Source of the DNA: Cladorhizidae sp. MBARI D1340-BT2
Lineage: Eukaryota; Porifera; Demospongiae; Poecilosclerida; Cladorhizidae
Reading direction: 5' to 3'
Length of the DNA stretch: 64,000 nt
NCBI GenBank assembly: GCA_028752905.1
Contig: JAQNBH010000009.1
Span: forward strand, 43,282,509 to 43,346,508
Of the stretch, positions 33,601-44,372 are shown piece after piece. Every line of letters begins with the position of its first letter. Position 1 is the first letter of the stretch. The notes below the pieces were generated by a model. The model made no database searches and had not been told where the DNA came from. It saw only the letters and a program-made list of their open reading frames with translations. The position numbers were made by a program, and so were the translations under genes.

Positions 33601-35175
33601 CTTAAACATACCGTGTGCATACAATACATGTGGTAGCTACCTATTATGTGTTGGTATGAGTATAACCACACTGTCTTAAACATACCATGTGCACACAATA
33701 CATGTGGTAGCTATCTATTATATGTTGGTATGAAGTCTAACCACACTGTCTTAAACATACTGTGTGCATACAATACATGTGGTAGCTACCTATTATGTGT
33801 TGGTATGAGTATAACCACACTGTCTTAAACATACCGTTTGCATACAATACATGTGGTAGCTACCTATTACTTAAACATACCGTGTGCATACAATACATGT
33901 GGTAGCTATCTATTATGTGTTGGTATGAGTATAACCACACTATCTTAAACATACTGTGTGCATACAATACATGTGGTAGCTACCTATTATGTGTTGGTAT
34001 GAGTATAACCACACTGTCTTAAACATACTGTGTGCATACAATGCATGTGATAGCTATCTATTATGTGTTGGTATGAGTATAACCACACTGTCTTAAACAT
34101 ACTGTGTGCATACAATACATGTGGTACCTACCTATTATGTGTTGGTATGAAGTCTAACCACACTATCTTAAAACATACCGTGTGCATACAATGCATGTGA
34201 TAGCTACCTATTATGTGTTGGTATGAAGTCTGACCACACTGTCTTAAACATACTGTGTGCATACAATACATGTGGTAGCTACCTATTATGTGTTGGTATG
34301 AGTATAACCACACTGTCTTAAACATACCGTGTGCATACAATGCATGTGAGCTACCTATTATGTGTTGGTATGAAGTCTGACCACACTGTCTTAAACATAC
34401 CGTGTGCATACAATACATGTGATAGCTACCTATTACTTAAACATACCGTGTGCATACAATACATGTGGTAGCTATCTATTATGTGTTAGTATGAAGTCTA
34501 ACCACACTGTCTTAAACATACTGTGTGCATGCATGTGGAGCTATCTATTATGAGTATAACCACACTGTCTTAAAACATACCGTGTGCATACAATGCATGT
34601 GAGCTACCTATTATGTGTTGGTATGAGTATAACCACACTGTCTTAAAACATACCATGTGCATACAATGCATGTGGTAGCTATCTATTATGTGTTGGTATG
34701 AAGTCTAACCACACTGTCTTAACGAGTTTGTGGTTTGATTCAAACCTCAGTCCAGTTACAAATGTAAATGAGTTTGTTAGGCTGTCTCTTAATAAATAAT
34801 ATTCCAGCCATGCTGGCGTGATGTGACTCCCATTCCCTCCCCTCGTACTCGTCTTTGTAGGAAGCATTGCCTATCGAGGTGAGGTCATTCAGAGAGAAAC
34901 AAATGGAATTAAAGCAAATGAAGAAGGAGCTGGAAGAGAAAGATGATCAAGTGGAGATGCTCGAGGGACAGCTTGAGCTTCTCAGGAAGCAAGTCATCCG
35001 TATGAAGTCTCTGAGTCAACACAGCATCCACCACAGCTATGGCAAGATAGATGTCAAGCAGGACTCGGAGACCCAGACTTCGCCCATCTCCATGCCAAAC
35101 GGGAGACATGCCTGTAACTCTCCAGCGTCGTCCAGTGGGTGTGGTTCCAAGCGGGCGTGCTGCGTCATCCTCTGA
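18688..35175 (+). CDS. NHR-domain, coiled-coil, CaaX-box protein (five coding exons)
   Basis: Exons are 18,688-18,806, 31,171-31,332, 31,694-31,835, 32,546-32,725 and 34,861-35,175. All have GT-AG borders and compatible phases, giving 918 nt and 305 residues. Residues 17-194 form one neuralized homology repeat: RHYHGRNIKLSEDG, LVVTNRPL, IRIGVTVH, GTWMMMAEQVV, GDRVGIIR, LVIYINGAPIG and NVYAFAEMQGE. The reading frame and the domain both cross the 12.4-kb first intron, which supports the join. Residues about 209-252 are a charged coiled coil (EKQMELKQMKKELEEKD). A Ser-rich linker leads to CCVIL, a CaaX box whose final Leu favours geranylgeranylation. NHR domains are protein-binding modules known from Neuralized ubiquitin ligases, but no RING follows here. 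I infer a membrane-anchored adaptor. An in-frame TGA directly precedes the ATG. Confidence 0.9.
18801..30021. repeat. 54-bp minisatellite in NHR intron 1, about 207 units
   Basis: The array begins at the 3' end of the first coding exon (AAAGAA/GTGAGTGTC) and ends at GACTTGCACCC. Every unit holds GCAATAAAGAA, then GTGAGTGTCTGTGCTAG, then TCTAAGCTAGTGAAGACTT. Nearly all differences are two alternating bases: GTCTGTG/GTGTGTG, and GTGTCTAAG/GTGCCTAAG. Only four units have indels (near 18,900, 23,943, 27,897 and 29,988). Because 54 is divisible by three, frames of over 1,600 codons stay open on both strands. They are periodic 18-residue translations, not genes. Confidence 0.97.
30022..31170 (+). 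other. Remainder of NHR intron 1
   Basis: Non-repetitive intron sequence from the end of the 54-bp array to the acceptor TTTTTATATATCCAG at 31,156-31,170. I see no nested gene. A short CCTGGATACTCCTGGGATA-type local repetition lies near 30,183-30,220. Confidence 0.7.
32010..32365. repeat. ~32-bp pyrimidine-rich repeat in an NHR intron
   Basis: Imperfect tandem units of TTCCCTGGCTTATATCTC and TTCCCTGGTCTAGACTTCCC, about 10-12 copies with variable length. It lies between the exons ending at 31,835 and starting at 32,546. Its CTCTTCCCT runs resemble polypyrimidine tracts, but only TAG, not CAG, recurs as a possible acceptor. Confidence 0.85.
33180..34735. repeat. 75-bp minisatellite in last NHR intron, about 20 units
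   Basis: The unit contains GTCTTAAACATACTGTGTGC, ATACAATGCATGTGGTAGCT and ACCTATTATGTGTTGGTATG. Two alternating middle variants occur, GAGTATAACCACACT and GAAGTCTAACCACACT. Several units have internal deletions (33,865, 34,430, 34,525). It fills most of the intron between the exons ending at 32,725 and starting at 34,861. Confidence 0.92.
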
Positions 35176-35243
35176 GAAGGGCTTGTCAAATGTAGTTAGG
35201 TCATGTTCGTGCCTCCCTCTCTCACTTTCCTCACACCACTGGA

Positions 35244-35395
35244 AATAAAGGCATCAGACTTTCTCTCCACTAGGTGGCCATTGTTGTCCATGTGTCGGCT
35301 ACTATTTCTATGTCATCTCATTCATATTGTACAGCACTTCCAATATACCACAGACTCTCGGCACATCTGCCTTGCTTGATGCACTGAACAATAAA
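35244..35395 (+). terminator. NHR-gene poly(A) signals
   Basis: Canonical AATAAA occurs at 35,244-35,249, 69 bp after the stop codon, and again at 35,390-35,395. Either could define the 3' end; the second is followed by TG/T-rich sequence. Confidence 0.6.
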
Positions 35396-35689
35396 GATCT
35401 CTACGTATAAATCATCATCTATGTACCTGCACTAATCTGTTGTGAAAAAAAAAATATGTGTGGTTACTAATTTTTCAGTCCATTGGAAGATGGTTACTAT
35501 ACGGAATCATTCACTGCAAGTGTGTGTAAGAGAGAATTTGTACGATACTCTCAGTCATGAACACGTCAAGAGGTTACTAATTTTTCAGTCCTTTGGAAGA
35601 TGGTTACTACGCAGAATGGAAGTTACTGCCAGAGAATACAAGTGAGAAATTGGACGATTACTTTCAGCTGACATCATCAGATGTTCTGT

Positions 35690-36075
35690 AGATGTCTCTT
35701 TCAATCATCATCTTTTTATTTTACTGCCAACATTTCAACTGAAATACTTCGTCTTCACCAGAGTGACCAAAATACTTTGATCTTCATCATAGTGACCAAA
35801 TTACTTCGGTCTTCATCAGAGTGACCAATATACTTTGGTCTTCATCAGAGTCACCGATATACTTTGGTCTTCATCAGAGTGACCGATATACTTTGGTCTT
35901 CATCAGAGTGACCGATATACTTTTGTCTTTACCAGAGTGACCGATATACTTCAGTCTTCACAAGAGTGACTGAAATACTTCGGTCTTCACCAGAGTGACC
36001 GATATACTTGGGTCTTCTTCAGAGTGACTGAAATACTTCAGTCTATAGAGTGACCAATATACTTCGTTTGATACG
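35690..36075. repeat. 29-bp tandem repeat derived from the stem-loop element
   Basis: Units of GAGTGACCGATATACTTTGG plus TCTTCATCA, about 13 copies. The left edge (TTTTTATTTTACTGCCAACA, then TTTCAACTGAAATACTTCG, then TCTTCACCAG) follows the same order as the element at 7,791-7,834 (TTTTTATTCACTCGACG, TTTCGACTAGATGC, TCTTCATCAG). The right edge ends CGTTTGATACGTTGGCAATAA. The array therefore appears to be an expansion inside another copy of that element. Confidence 0.75.
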
Positions 36076-36798
36076 TTGGCAATAAAGACAGCAAGCTGTT
36101 AGTATACAGAACAAGAGAGAATCGGATCAACAGTTAGGTGGCTCATACATGATTGATCCAGTTAGACAACAAGGCAAGTGTTGCTGTCATGCACCCACAG
36201 TATGCATGCAGTTTTACTAATTATTTTGTCCTATCCTGTCAGAAAACAGGCAAATAAAAATGTTCAATGTTGAGGTTGTATTTGTGCTTAAGCCGATAGC
36301 AAGAAAATTGGAGGAGAGCGAGAGGTATGCGTGAGCAAACCTATAAAGACATTATGGAGGAGAATAAACACGACATCTCAGACTCGGTCAGCCAATTCTC
36401 ACTTGTCTTTTGTCTCCTCTCAGTCATGAACTCACCAAGAGGTCGAGAATTCTCAGGTATCTCACATTCACAGACTCTTAACATGTTACATTGTAATAGG
36501 GTCAAGGTTTTCTTCTGTCCGCCAGGATTTCAGAGCGGCCAATGAAATAGCAGAAGTCAGGTGATCGAGTTGTCACGCTACATTGACTGTGCACTACTGG
36601 TATGTGCATAGGACCGCACACCACTAACTTCCTCGGGCCCTTGGAGTTCAGGATTTGAATGCTATAGGTTTACCTCGACCCTGTGATGTTGTCATGAGGA
36701 TGGCTGTGAGGCAGCTAGCTGGTCATGCTAGGAGAAATACCTACAACTCATCACAGCCAGATGTGTTATGGTTGCTGTGCTTTCCAACTCATTAACTA
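36076..36798. other. Non-repetitive stretch, no gene recognised
   Basis: No supported exon on either strand. The longest plus frame (36,327-36,545) shows no family resemblance. Confidence 0.5.
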
Positions 36799-37441
36799 CC
36801 AGTTTGTAATGAATAACATCCAGATGGAATAAGATCCAGATGGAATAAGATCCAGATGGTAGGCTCCATGCCGGCAATTACTCTCGTCACAGTGTCTGCA
36901 ATAAGCTAGTCACTGTGTGCTTTATCCTGCTCTTGTGCTGGCTTCACATCAATTTGTCATGTGACAAAATCAGAGACAGTATTCTTTAATTTGGTGCAAA
37001 TCATTATTCATAGCGTAACAATGCCAAAGTTACATTCCAGCATATGTCAGGATCTTTAACTTCTTAGTAGGACTGCTGGTTGGAAAAGCATGGTATTCTA
37101 GCTAGACCACAAGCTATGTCCAGTTTGTAATGAATAACATCCAGATGGAATAAGATCCAGATGGAATAAGATCCAGATGGTAGGCTCCATGCCGGCAATT
37201 ACTCTCGTCACAGTGTCTGCAATAAGCTAGTCACTGTGTGCTTTATCCTGCTCTTGTGCTGGCTTCACATCAATTTGTCATGTGACAAAATCAGAGACAG
37301 TATTCTTTAATTTGGTGCAAATCATTATTCATAGCGTAACAATGCCAAAGTTACATTCCAGCATATGTCAGGATCTTTAACTTCTTAGTAGGACTGCTGG
37401 TTGGAAAAGCATAGTATTCTAGCTAGACCACAAGCTATGTC
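36799..37441. repeat. 321-bp direct duplication, two copies
   Basis: Copies start CCAGTTTGTAATGAATAACA at 36,799 and 37,120 and end AGACCACAAGCTATGT. I see a single difference (CATGGTATTC/CATAGTATTC), so the duplication is very recent. Each copy contains three short GATGGAATAAGATCCA units. Confidence 0.92.
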
Positions 37442-37942
37442 CAGGGAGTTACTAAATTGTAGAACACAGCTATTATAAAAGGACATCCTTAGAAACTCTC
37501 GAGTGTTAGTTATTATTTTTGTCCCACAATCAATTGCCAAGACAGAGTGTACCTATCCATCATCCATCCATCCATGTTGTTGCCCCTCCAAGTATGCATG
37601 CACGAACAATGGCGAAAGGATCCTCCTCATCCACCCTCAATGGAGCATAAAGACTCACTCACTATGCACAAACCATCTGTTACCCCCATTCTATGGGATG
37701 ATGGAAGAGTCAGCATAACCACCAAGAGAATGTGGAAATAGATTGAGGAGGAGATCCATACCACCAGCGAGAGAAAGACTCAGCACCGGCGAGATTTAGA
37801 TTTGCATTAAAAAAATTTTTTTAATAGACAATAGGAAACCCCTGAAAGCAATTTCAAGATGAGAGATGAAGGCCTTGAGCAGCGAACAACAATTGTCTGG
37901 CCAGTGATAGTGCCAAGCTCATAAGAAGTGGGCAAATAAGTA
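37442..37942. other. Non-repetitive stretch, no gene recognised
   Basis: Contains CATCCATCCATCCATG near 37,560 and an A/T run at 37,808-37,824. No exon supported. Confidence 0.5.
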
Positions 37943-38005
37943 GTTGAGGCCATAGGAGTCAAGCTATGAACAAGTTGTTCATAGCTTAACTCTTATGGCC
38001 TCAAC
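37943..38005. repeat. 31-bp inverted repeat at head of the 34-bp array
   Basis: Left arm 37,943-37,973 (GTTGAGGCCATAGGAGTC...) and right arm 37,975-38,005 (...TTATGGCCTCAAC) are complementary with two mismatches around a one-base loop. The left arm is the unit of the following tandem array; the right arm is one unit in reverse. Confidence 0.88.
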
Positions 38006-38365
38006 AACTTGTCAAGTAGTTGAGGCCTTAGGAGTCAAGCTATGAAAAAGTGGTCAAGGCCATAGGAATCAAGCTATGAAAAAGTGGTCAAGGCCATAGG
38101 AGTCAAGCTATGAACAAGTGGTCAAGGTCATAGGAGTCAAGATGAACAAGTGGTCAAGGCCATAGGAGTCAAGCTATGAACAAGTGGTCAAGGCCATAGG
38201 AGTCAAGCTATGAACAAGTGGTCAAGGCCATAGGAGTCAAGCTATGAACAAGTGGTCAAGGCCATAGGAGTCAAACTATGAACAAGTGGTCAAGGCCATA
38301 GGAGTCAAGATGAACAAGTGGTCAAGGCCATAGGAGTCAAGCTATGAACAAATGGTCAAGGCTAT
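38006..38365. repeat. 34-bp tandem repeat, about 11 units
   Basis: Unit AAGTGGTCAAGGCCATAGG plus AGTCAAGCTATGAAC. Two units have the same 4-bp loss (GTCAAGATGAAC) six units apart, a sign of block duplication. Confidence 0.9.
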
Positions 38366-38699
38366 GGAAGTACCAACTTGGAGAACCACAAATATGCCAA
38401 GAAAAATCTCACCTAAAAAGATGGTAAAACAGGAAACAAGCAGAGGACTAATCAAGAACCGGAAATTAGTTGAAGGAGGTAAGAGCTCAGTCAGGAATGG
38501 AGATTAGTCATGAAAGATCAGCTGGAGTCAAGGGGGGAAAAATCTCTTTTAATTTTTTAAGAAATGTTCTTGTCCTGTATAATAGTTATTGATTATAAAG
38601 TTTTTAGTTTTTTTTAGTAAACACAGAAAAAAATAGGTAAAGGTGTTCCAGAGGAAAAAAGAAAGGAGAGAAAAGTGCCAGTTGTACATTGGAGGTTTA
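38366..38699. other. Non-repetitive stretch, no gene recognised
   Basis: A/T-rich, with runs of A and T near 38,590-38,640. No supported exon. Confidence 0.5.
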
Positions 38700-39455
38700 T
38701 TTACATAAACTTAGCACTGGGGGTTTATACAGACCTAGCACTCTGGCTAAACATTGGCAGACCTAGCACTCTGGCTAAATACTGGGGGTTTATACAGACC
38801 TAGCACTCTGGCTAAACACTGGGGGTTTATACAGACCTATCACTCTGGTTAAACACTGGGGGTTTATACAGACCTATCACTCTGGCTAAACACTGGGGGT
38901 TTATACAGACCTAGCACTCTGGCTAAACACTGGGGGTTTATACAGACCTATCACTCTGGCTAAACACTGAGGGTTTATACAGACCTATCACTCTGGCTAA
39001 ACACTGAGGGTTTATACAGACCTAGAACTCTGGCTAAACACTGAGGGTTTATACAGACCTATCACTCTGTCTAAACACTGAGGGTTTATACAGACCTAAC
39101 ACTCTGGCTAAACACTGAGGGTTTATACAGACCTAGCACTCTGGCTAAACACTGGGGGTTTATACAGACCTAGCACTCTGGCTAAACACTGGGGGTTTAT
39201 ACAGACCTAGCACTCTGGCTAAACACTGGGGGTTTATACAGACCTAGCACTCTGGCTAAACACTGAGGGTTTATACAGACCTAGCACTCTGGCTAAACAC
39301 TGGGGGTTTATACAGACCTAGCACTCTGGCTAAACACTGGGGGTTTATACAGACCTAGCACTCTGGCTAAACACTGGGGGTTTATACAGACCTATCACTC
39401 TGGCTAAACACTGGGGGTTTATACAGACCTATCACTCTGGCTAAATACTGGGGGG
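38700..39455. repeat. 37-bp tandem repeat, about 20 units
   Basis: Unit GGCTAAACACTGGGGGTTTA then TACAGACCTAGCACTCT. Common variants are CTATCACTCT and CACTGAGGG, which occur in runs. The plus strand of each unit contains GGGGGTTTATACAG/A, which resembles a weak 3' splice site. Confidence 0.92.
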
Positions 39456-39874
39456 AGGGGGGTTTGAACAGACTGACTCCATTAAAACACAGTATGTTTC
39501 AGAAAGAAAAGAGGGAAAAGGGGAAGTGAAGGGTTGTGCAAAAGTAGTGTCTCTACATTTTGTCAATGAACAAGAGCTCTATACAGCATGGCCTGCAAGA
39601 CAAGGAGAGGACTCATCAGGGACAAGAGGTTAGTTAAGTGTTATGCGAGGATCATAAATATTTTGGATTCTGAGTGTAAAGAGGCTACAGTTTGCCAACT
39701 GTTATTTTCCATTGTTCTGGCTACATCTGGGGGCAGTGACACTTCACTCTTGCATGGTGAGAGTCAGCTCTGGCATGTAGGACTCAGGGAATTCTTTTTT
39801 CATATTTTAGGGTTTGTTGCACTTTTGTTAAGTTCTGAAAAAGACTGTTAAAGATATCAATACATGCAGTTCTA
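39456..39874. other. Non-repetitive stretch, no gene recognised
   Basis: An 87-codon plus frame from 39,588 shows no family features or supporting splice sites. Confidence 0.5.
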
Positions 39875-41555
39875 GTTCTAATTAGTAAACACACTAAACT
39901 ATGACCATCCATCATCAGCACCAATAAATTATACTTGTGTTCAATTAGTAAGCACACTAAACTATGACCTTCATCACCAGCACCAATAAATTATACTTGT
40001 GTTCAATTAGTAAACACACTAAACTATGACCATCATCACCAGCACCAATAAATTATACTTGTGTTCAATTAGTAAGCACACTAAACTATGACATTCATCA
40101 CCAGCACCAATAAATTATACTTGTGTTCAATTAGTAAACACACTAAACTATGACCATCATCACCAGCACCAATAAATTATACTTGTGTTCAATTAGTAAG
40201 CACACTAAACTATGACCATCATCATTAGCACCAATAAATTATACTTGTGTTCAATTAGTAAACACACTAAACTATGACCTTCATCACCAGCACCAATAAA
40301 TTATACTTGTGTTCAATTAGTAAACACACTAAACTATGACCTTCATCACCAGCACCAATAAATTATACTTGTGTTCAATTAGTAAACACACTAAACTATG
40401 ACCTTCATCACCAGCACCAATAAATTATACTTGTGTTCAATTAGTAAGCAAACTAAACTATGACCATCATCACCAGCACCAATAAATTATACGAGTGTTC
40501 AATTAGTAAGCACACTAAACTATGACCATCATCACCAGCACCAATAAATTATACTTGTGTTCAATTAGTAAACACACTAAACTATGACCTTCATCACCAG
40601 CGCCAATAAATTATACTTGTGTTCAATTAGTAAGCACACTAAACTATGACCATCATCATTGGCACCAATAAATTATACTTGTGTTCAATTAGTAAACACA
40701 CTAAACTATGACCATCATCACCAGCACCAATAAATTATACTTGTGTTCAATTAGTGAGTACAATAAAATATGACCTTCATCACCAGCACCAATAGATTAT
40801 ACTTGTGTTCAATTAGTAAGCACACTAAACTATGACCATCATCACCAGCACCAATAAATTATACTTGTGTTCAATTAGTAAACACACTAAACTATGACCA
40901 TCATCACCAGCACCAATAAATTATACTTGTGTTCAATTAGTAAACACACTAAACTATGACCTTCATCACCAGCACCAATAAATTATACTTGTGTTCAATT
41001 AGTAAACACACTAAACTATGACCATCCATCACCAGCACCAATAAATTATACTTGTGTTCAATTAGTAAACACACTAAACTATGACCTTCATCACCAGCAC
41101 CAATAAATTATACTTGTGTTCAATTAGTAAACACACTATAAACTATGACCATCATCACCAGCACCAATAAATTATACTTGTGTTCAATTAGTAAACACAC
41201 TAAACTATGACCATCATCACCAGCACCAATAAATTATACTTGTGTTCAATTAGTAAACACACTAAACTATGACCTTCATCACCAGCACCAATAAATTATA
41301 CTTGTGTTCAATTAGTAAACACACTAAACTATGACCATCATCACCAGCACCAATAAATTATACTTGTGTTCAATTAGTAAACACACTAAACTATGACCAT
41401 CATCACCAGCACCAATAAATTATACTTGTGTTCAATTAGTAAGCACACTAAACTATGACCATCATCACCAGCACCAATAAATTATACTTGTGTTCAATTA
41501 GTAAACACACTAAACTATGACCATCATCACCAGCACCAATAAATTATACTTGTGT
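39875..41555. repeat. 62-bp minisatellite, about 27 units
   Basis: Unit CAATTAGTAAACACACTAAA, CTATGACCATCATCACCAGC, ACCAATAAATTATACTTGTG, TT. Alternating bases are AAACAC/AAGCAC and CCATCATC/CCTTCATC. Each unit contains AATAAA. The array ends 0.4 kb upstream of SRCR gene A. Confidence 0.94.
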
Positions 41556-41885
41556 CAAATCGCAAGAGTCAGAGAATCTTTGTAAATACAAACACAGGAT
41601 TTCAAAATATATAAGAACCATTTACAGCTGAATACTTAATTAGTGCCAAGTTATAAACATAAATTAGCCTCAGAAGATCGTCATCCAACTGCCTTCCTTC
41701 ACAAACAGTGAGCACCGATGTAGTGGAACTTGTTTTACACTACACCAGGCAGAGCTTAACAAACCAAAAAGGAAGTTATTTTACAACTCCTCAAAATTTG
41801 ATACCATCCAACACTGCCAGTGCAGTGCAGTGCAGCTAAATGAACAGGAAAACTAGGCCATGCATGGCTTATATTTGCAGGGAGA
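41556..41885 (+). other. Upstream region of SRCR gene A
   Basis: From about 41,690 this matches the upstream DNA of copies B-D: CAAACAGTGAGCACCGATGT, GGAACTTGTTTTACACTACA, AAAAAGGAAGTTATTTTACA, then a CAGTG pentamer run and AACTAGGCCATGCATG. The homology stops to the left, so copy A keeps only about 0.27 kb of shared upstream sequence. Confidence 0.7.
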
Positions 41886-41926
41886 TATATAATAGCGCTT
41901 CACTCAGGCAGCTTTGTGTATATAAG
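41886..41926 (+). promoter_or_regulatory. SRCR gene A promoter, two TATA-like boxes
   Basis: TATATAAT (41,886-41,893) and TATATAAG (41,919-41,926) precede the ATG at 41,963. Both are kept in all four copies. The nearer one would leave a very short leader of about 10-15 nt, the farther one about 50 nt. Confidence 0.55.
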
Positions 41927-41962
41927 GGGAGTGAAGTAAGAGGTATTGTATAGACGAGAAGT

Positions 41963-43095
41963 ATGCTCCTCCAGCTAACTTTAGCTCTAGTTCTACTAGC
42001 ACTCCCGGGAAGTCTCCAGCAAGATGGAGACTGCACAGAGAGCAAGGAGCGAAATGTGAGGCTGCGTGGAGGGACTGAGTATATAGGACGTGTGGAGGTT
42101 TGCTGGAGAGTAAAATATGCTGTCCAATACAAGTGGCATACTGTGTGTCGTCGTAGCTTGAAACTTGATGAAGCTGGAGTAGTGTGCAGTCAACTCGGCT
42201 ACGGAATGGCAGGTAGCACATTATAGAGTCACTACACTGTATAGCAGGACATTATAATGAAACTAATATCCTTTGGAAGGTCCTTCATATCTGTCATTTG
42301 CAGGCCGTCTGATACATATGGGAAAATGCGCTGTTCAAGGAACTGGCTTGCGACTTAAGTTAGACTGCAGCCAAAATGATAATGAACCTTGTACAATGGA
42401 GTCGATCAAGATTTCACGATGCTATAGTAAAAATGATGCTCAAGTAGTCTGTGGTAAGTTTAACTTTAGCATGCACAAAAATTGATGATGTATAGCCAGA
42501 GCTGCACAATGTTTGAAGCCATCCCACCCTCAGGACCGTCTCTGTCCAACACTACTATGGCTGCAAAGAGCCGTACAGTAGTGGGAGGAGTTCTGGGAGC
42601 AGTAATCATTGCCATGGTAATAGTCCTGGTGGGCACGAACCTAGGCTGGGCATGGTTTCATCACTGGTCTAGGAAACAGAGAATGTAAGGCAATTTTATA
42701 ATTAGCTCTGTATATATTATATACACAATACACTTTGTAGAAACAAGGAGAATGCCACTCCAAATGAAGCACAGAAGAGCAACCATGTCCATGATACTCC
42801 TGCTTGTGTTATGTCAAGCCAAGAAAATCCCACGCTCTCACACAGTCACTCCCAACTCCCACCAAATGGCTACACTCCTGGCATGGCTCTTGACTCGGTC
42901 GGTGTGCATGCCACCCAAGGACAGAGTCATCAAACTCTGAAGAGTGGAGCAAGAGATAAGCCATATCACATACTAGAAGGACCCACTCCCATTGAGAACA
43001 CTGACAAGATTTCCAACTTGTCGGCTGCAGGAGAGGAACGTGATTGGGACCACTGGTATACAAGCACAGAGAAGTTAAGGAGAGGAACTGTTTGA
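41963..43095 (+). CDS. SRCR receptor A, single-pass type I membrane protein
   Basis: Exons 41,963-42,212, 42,304-42,453, 42,519-42,684 and 42,741-43,095 join in phase to 306 residues; introns are 56-91 bp. Residues 1-19 are a hydrophobic signal peptide (MLLQLTLALVLLALPGSLQ). One scavenger-receptor cysteine-rich domain follows, split over exons 1 and 2: VRLRGGTEYIGRVEVCW, YKWHTVC, AGVVCSQLGYGMAG, then KLDCSQND and DAQVVCG. Exon 3 gives a short stalk (PSLSNTTMAAKS), the membrane helix VVGGVLGAVIIAMVIVLVG and a basic stop-transfer RKQR. The roughly 118-residue tail has a YHIL motif of the YxxPhi type. SRCR domains bind proteins or microbial ligands in known receptors; the ligand here is unknown. 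The acceptor of exon 3 is TTTGAAG rather than CAG. Confidence 0.85.
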
Positions 43096-43349
43096 CCTTG
43101 AAGACCAAAGCTACCCCCACCATAAAGTGTGGGTCCAGTCAACTTCTGCACAAGTGTAACTATAATCAGACTATGCACAACCCTTGTGGGTTCATATATA
43201 ACATACACAAATACTGTTGTGCTATAACCTTTATGTGTAATAGAGTGCCTGGCAATGGCTTCTGTACATGTCACGAGCAATACAAGTTCTTGTTCATCTG
43301 TGTGGAGTTGATAATGTGAACAACTTTGAGCTAATCACTCTATCTTAAT

Positions 43350-44328
43350 TATTAGTAGATACAACTGTTGCTGTCTTTCTAATTACATTGGATTGACCTG
43401 TCAAAAGAGAATAGAAACCAGACCACTCCCACCAATAGCACATGACCCTTTACCATTTTATATTATATAGGTAAAGTCCTATAGTTGGGCTGGGTATTGG
43501 GCTGGGTGTTGACTTGATTCTAGCTCCCCCCCCCCCCCCCCCCTCCTCTAGTTGTCATTACATTTTTTTGTGTGTGTTTCAAGATATTTTAGTTTAGTTT
43601 TCATTTCAATATACAGTGCAATCAGCTAATCCTAACTGGGCTAATCCAATCCTTGCAAATCCAATTGAGATTAGTAATTAGCTCATTAAGTAGACTAGCC
43701 AGTTCCAAGTGACCAAATAAGATTGTACACACAGTACAAACAAAACAGACATTTGTGGTGTGTACAATGAAATTATATATTTTATGTGCTTAACTATACA
43801 ACCTAGTGTACAGTGTTTAAAGCCAAGCTTACAGTAAACTTTGCTGTACACAACTTTAGAACTGACTGACCACCATTACTCAGAAGAAGCTACCTGAATA
43901 TTTCTCAGTCAGGTTTATTGTAATGCACTGTAGTAGTTACAAGTACACATGCAGTGCTGTATAAAATGTTACAACTGCAGTACAAATTATAAGGTTTGAG
44001 TAATCCAACCAATCCATCACCCCTAGGTACAGGTCTATTTGGATTAGCGAGGCTGCACAGCATTATAGTTGAGCAATGATGAACTACACCACATGTGTTA
44101 CCTTTCTCCACAAACAGTGAGCACAGATGTAGTGGAACTTGTTTTACACCACACCAGGCAGAGCTTGACAAAACAAAAAAGGAAGTTATTTTACAACTCC
44201 TCAAAATTTGATACCATCCAACACTGCCAGTGCAGTGCAGTGCAGCTAAATGAACAGGAAAACTAGGCCATGCATGACTTATATTTGCAGGGATATATAT
44301 AATAGCGCTTCACTCAGGCAGCTTTGTG
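43350..44328 (+). other. Shared upstream region of SRCR gene B
   Basis: About 0.95 kb conserved before genes B, C and, with one deletion, D. It includes a C tract of about 17 (43,526-43,543), an ACCAAATAAGATTGTACACA stretch, and the GTGAGCACAGATGTAGTGG promoter-proximal element. No coding exon is recognised. Confidence 0.6.
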
Positions 44329-44336
44329 TATATAAG
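44329..44336 (+). promoter_or_regulatory. SRCR gene B TATA box
   Basis: TATATAAG, 37 bp before the ATG, in the same context as copies A, C and D. Confidence 0.55.
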
Positions 44337-44372
44337 GGGAGTGAAGTAAGAGGTATTGTATAGACGATAAGA

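Noticed and set aside
36327..36545. 72-codon plus-strand frame after the NHR gene
   Set aside because: No domain, no splice context, and composition like its non-coding surroundings.
42809..43123. Minus-strand open frames opposite each SRCR gene tail
   Set aside because: They are shadows of the conserved tail exon; the plus frame has matching splice sites, a signal peptide and a membrane helix.
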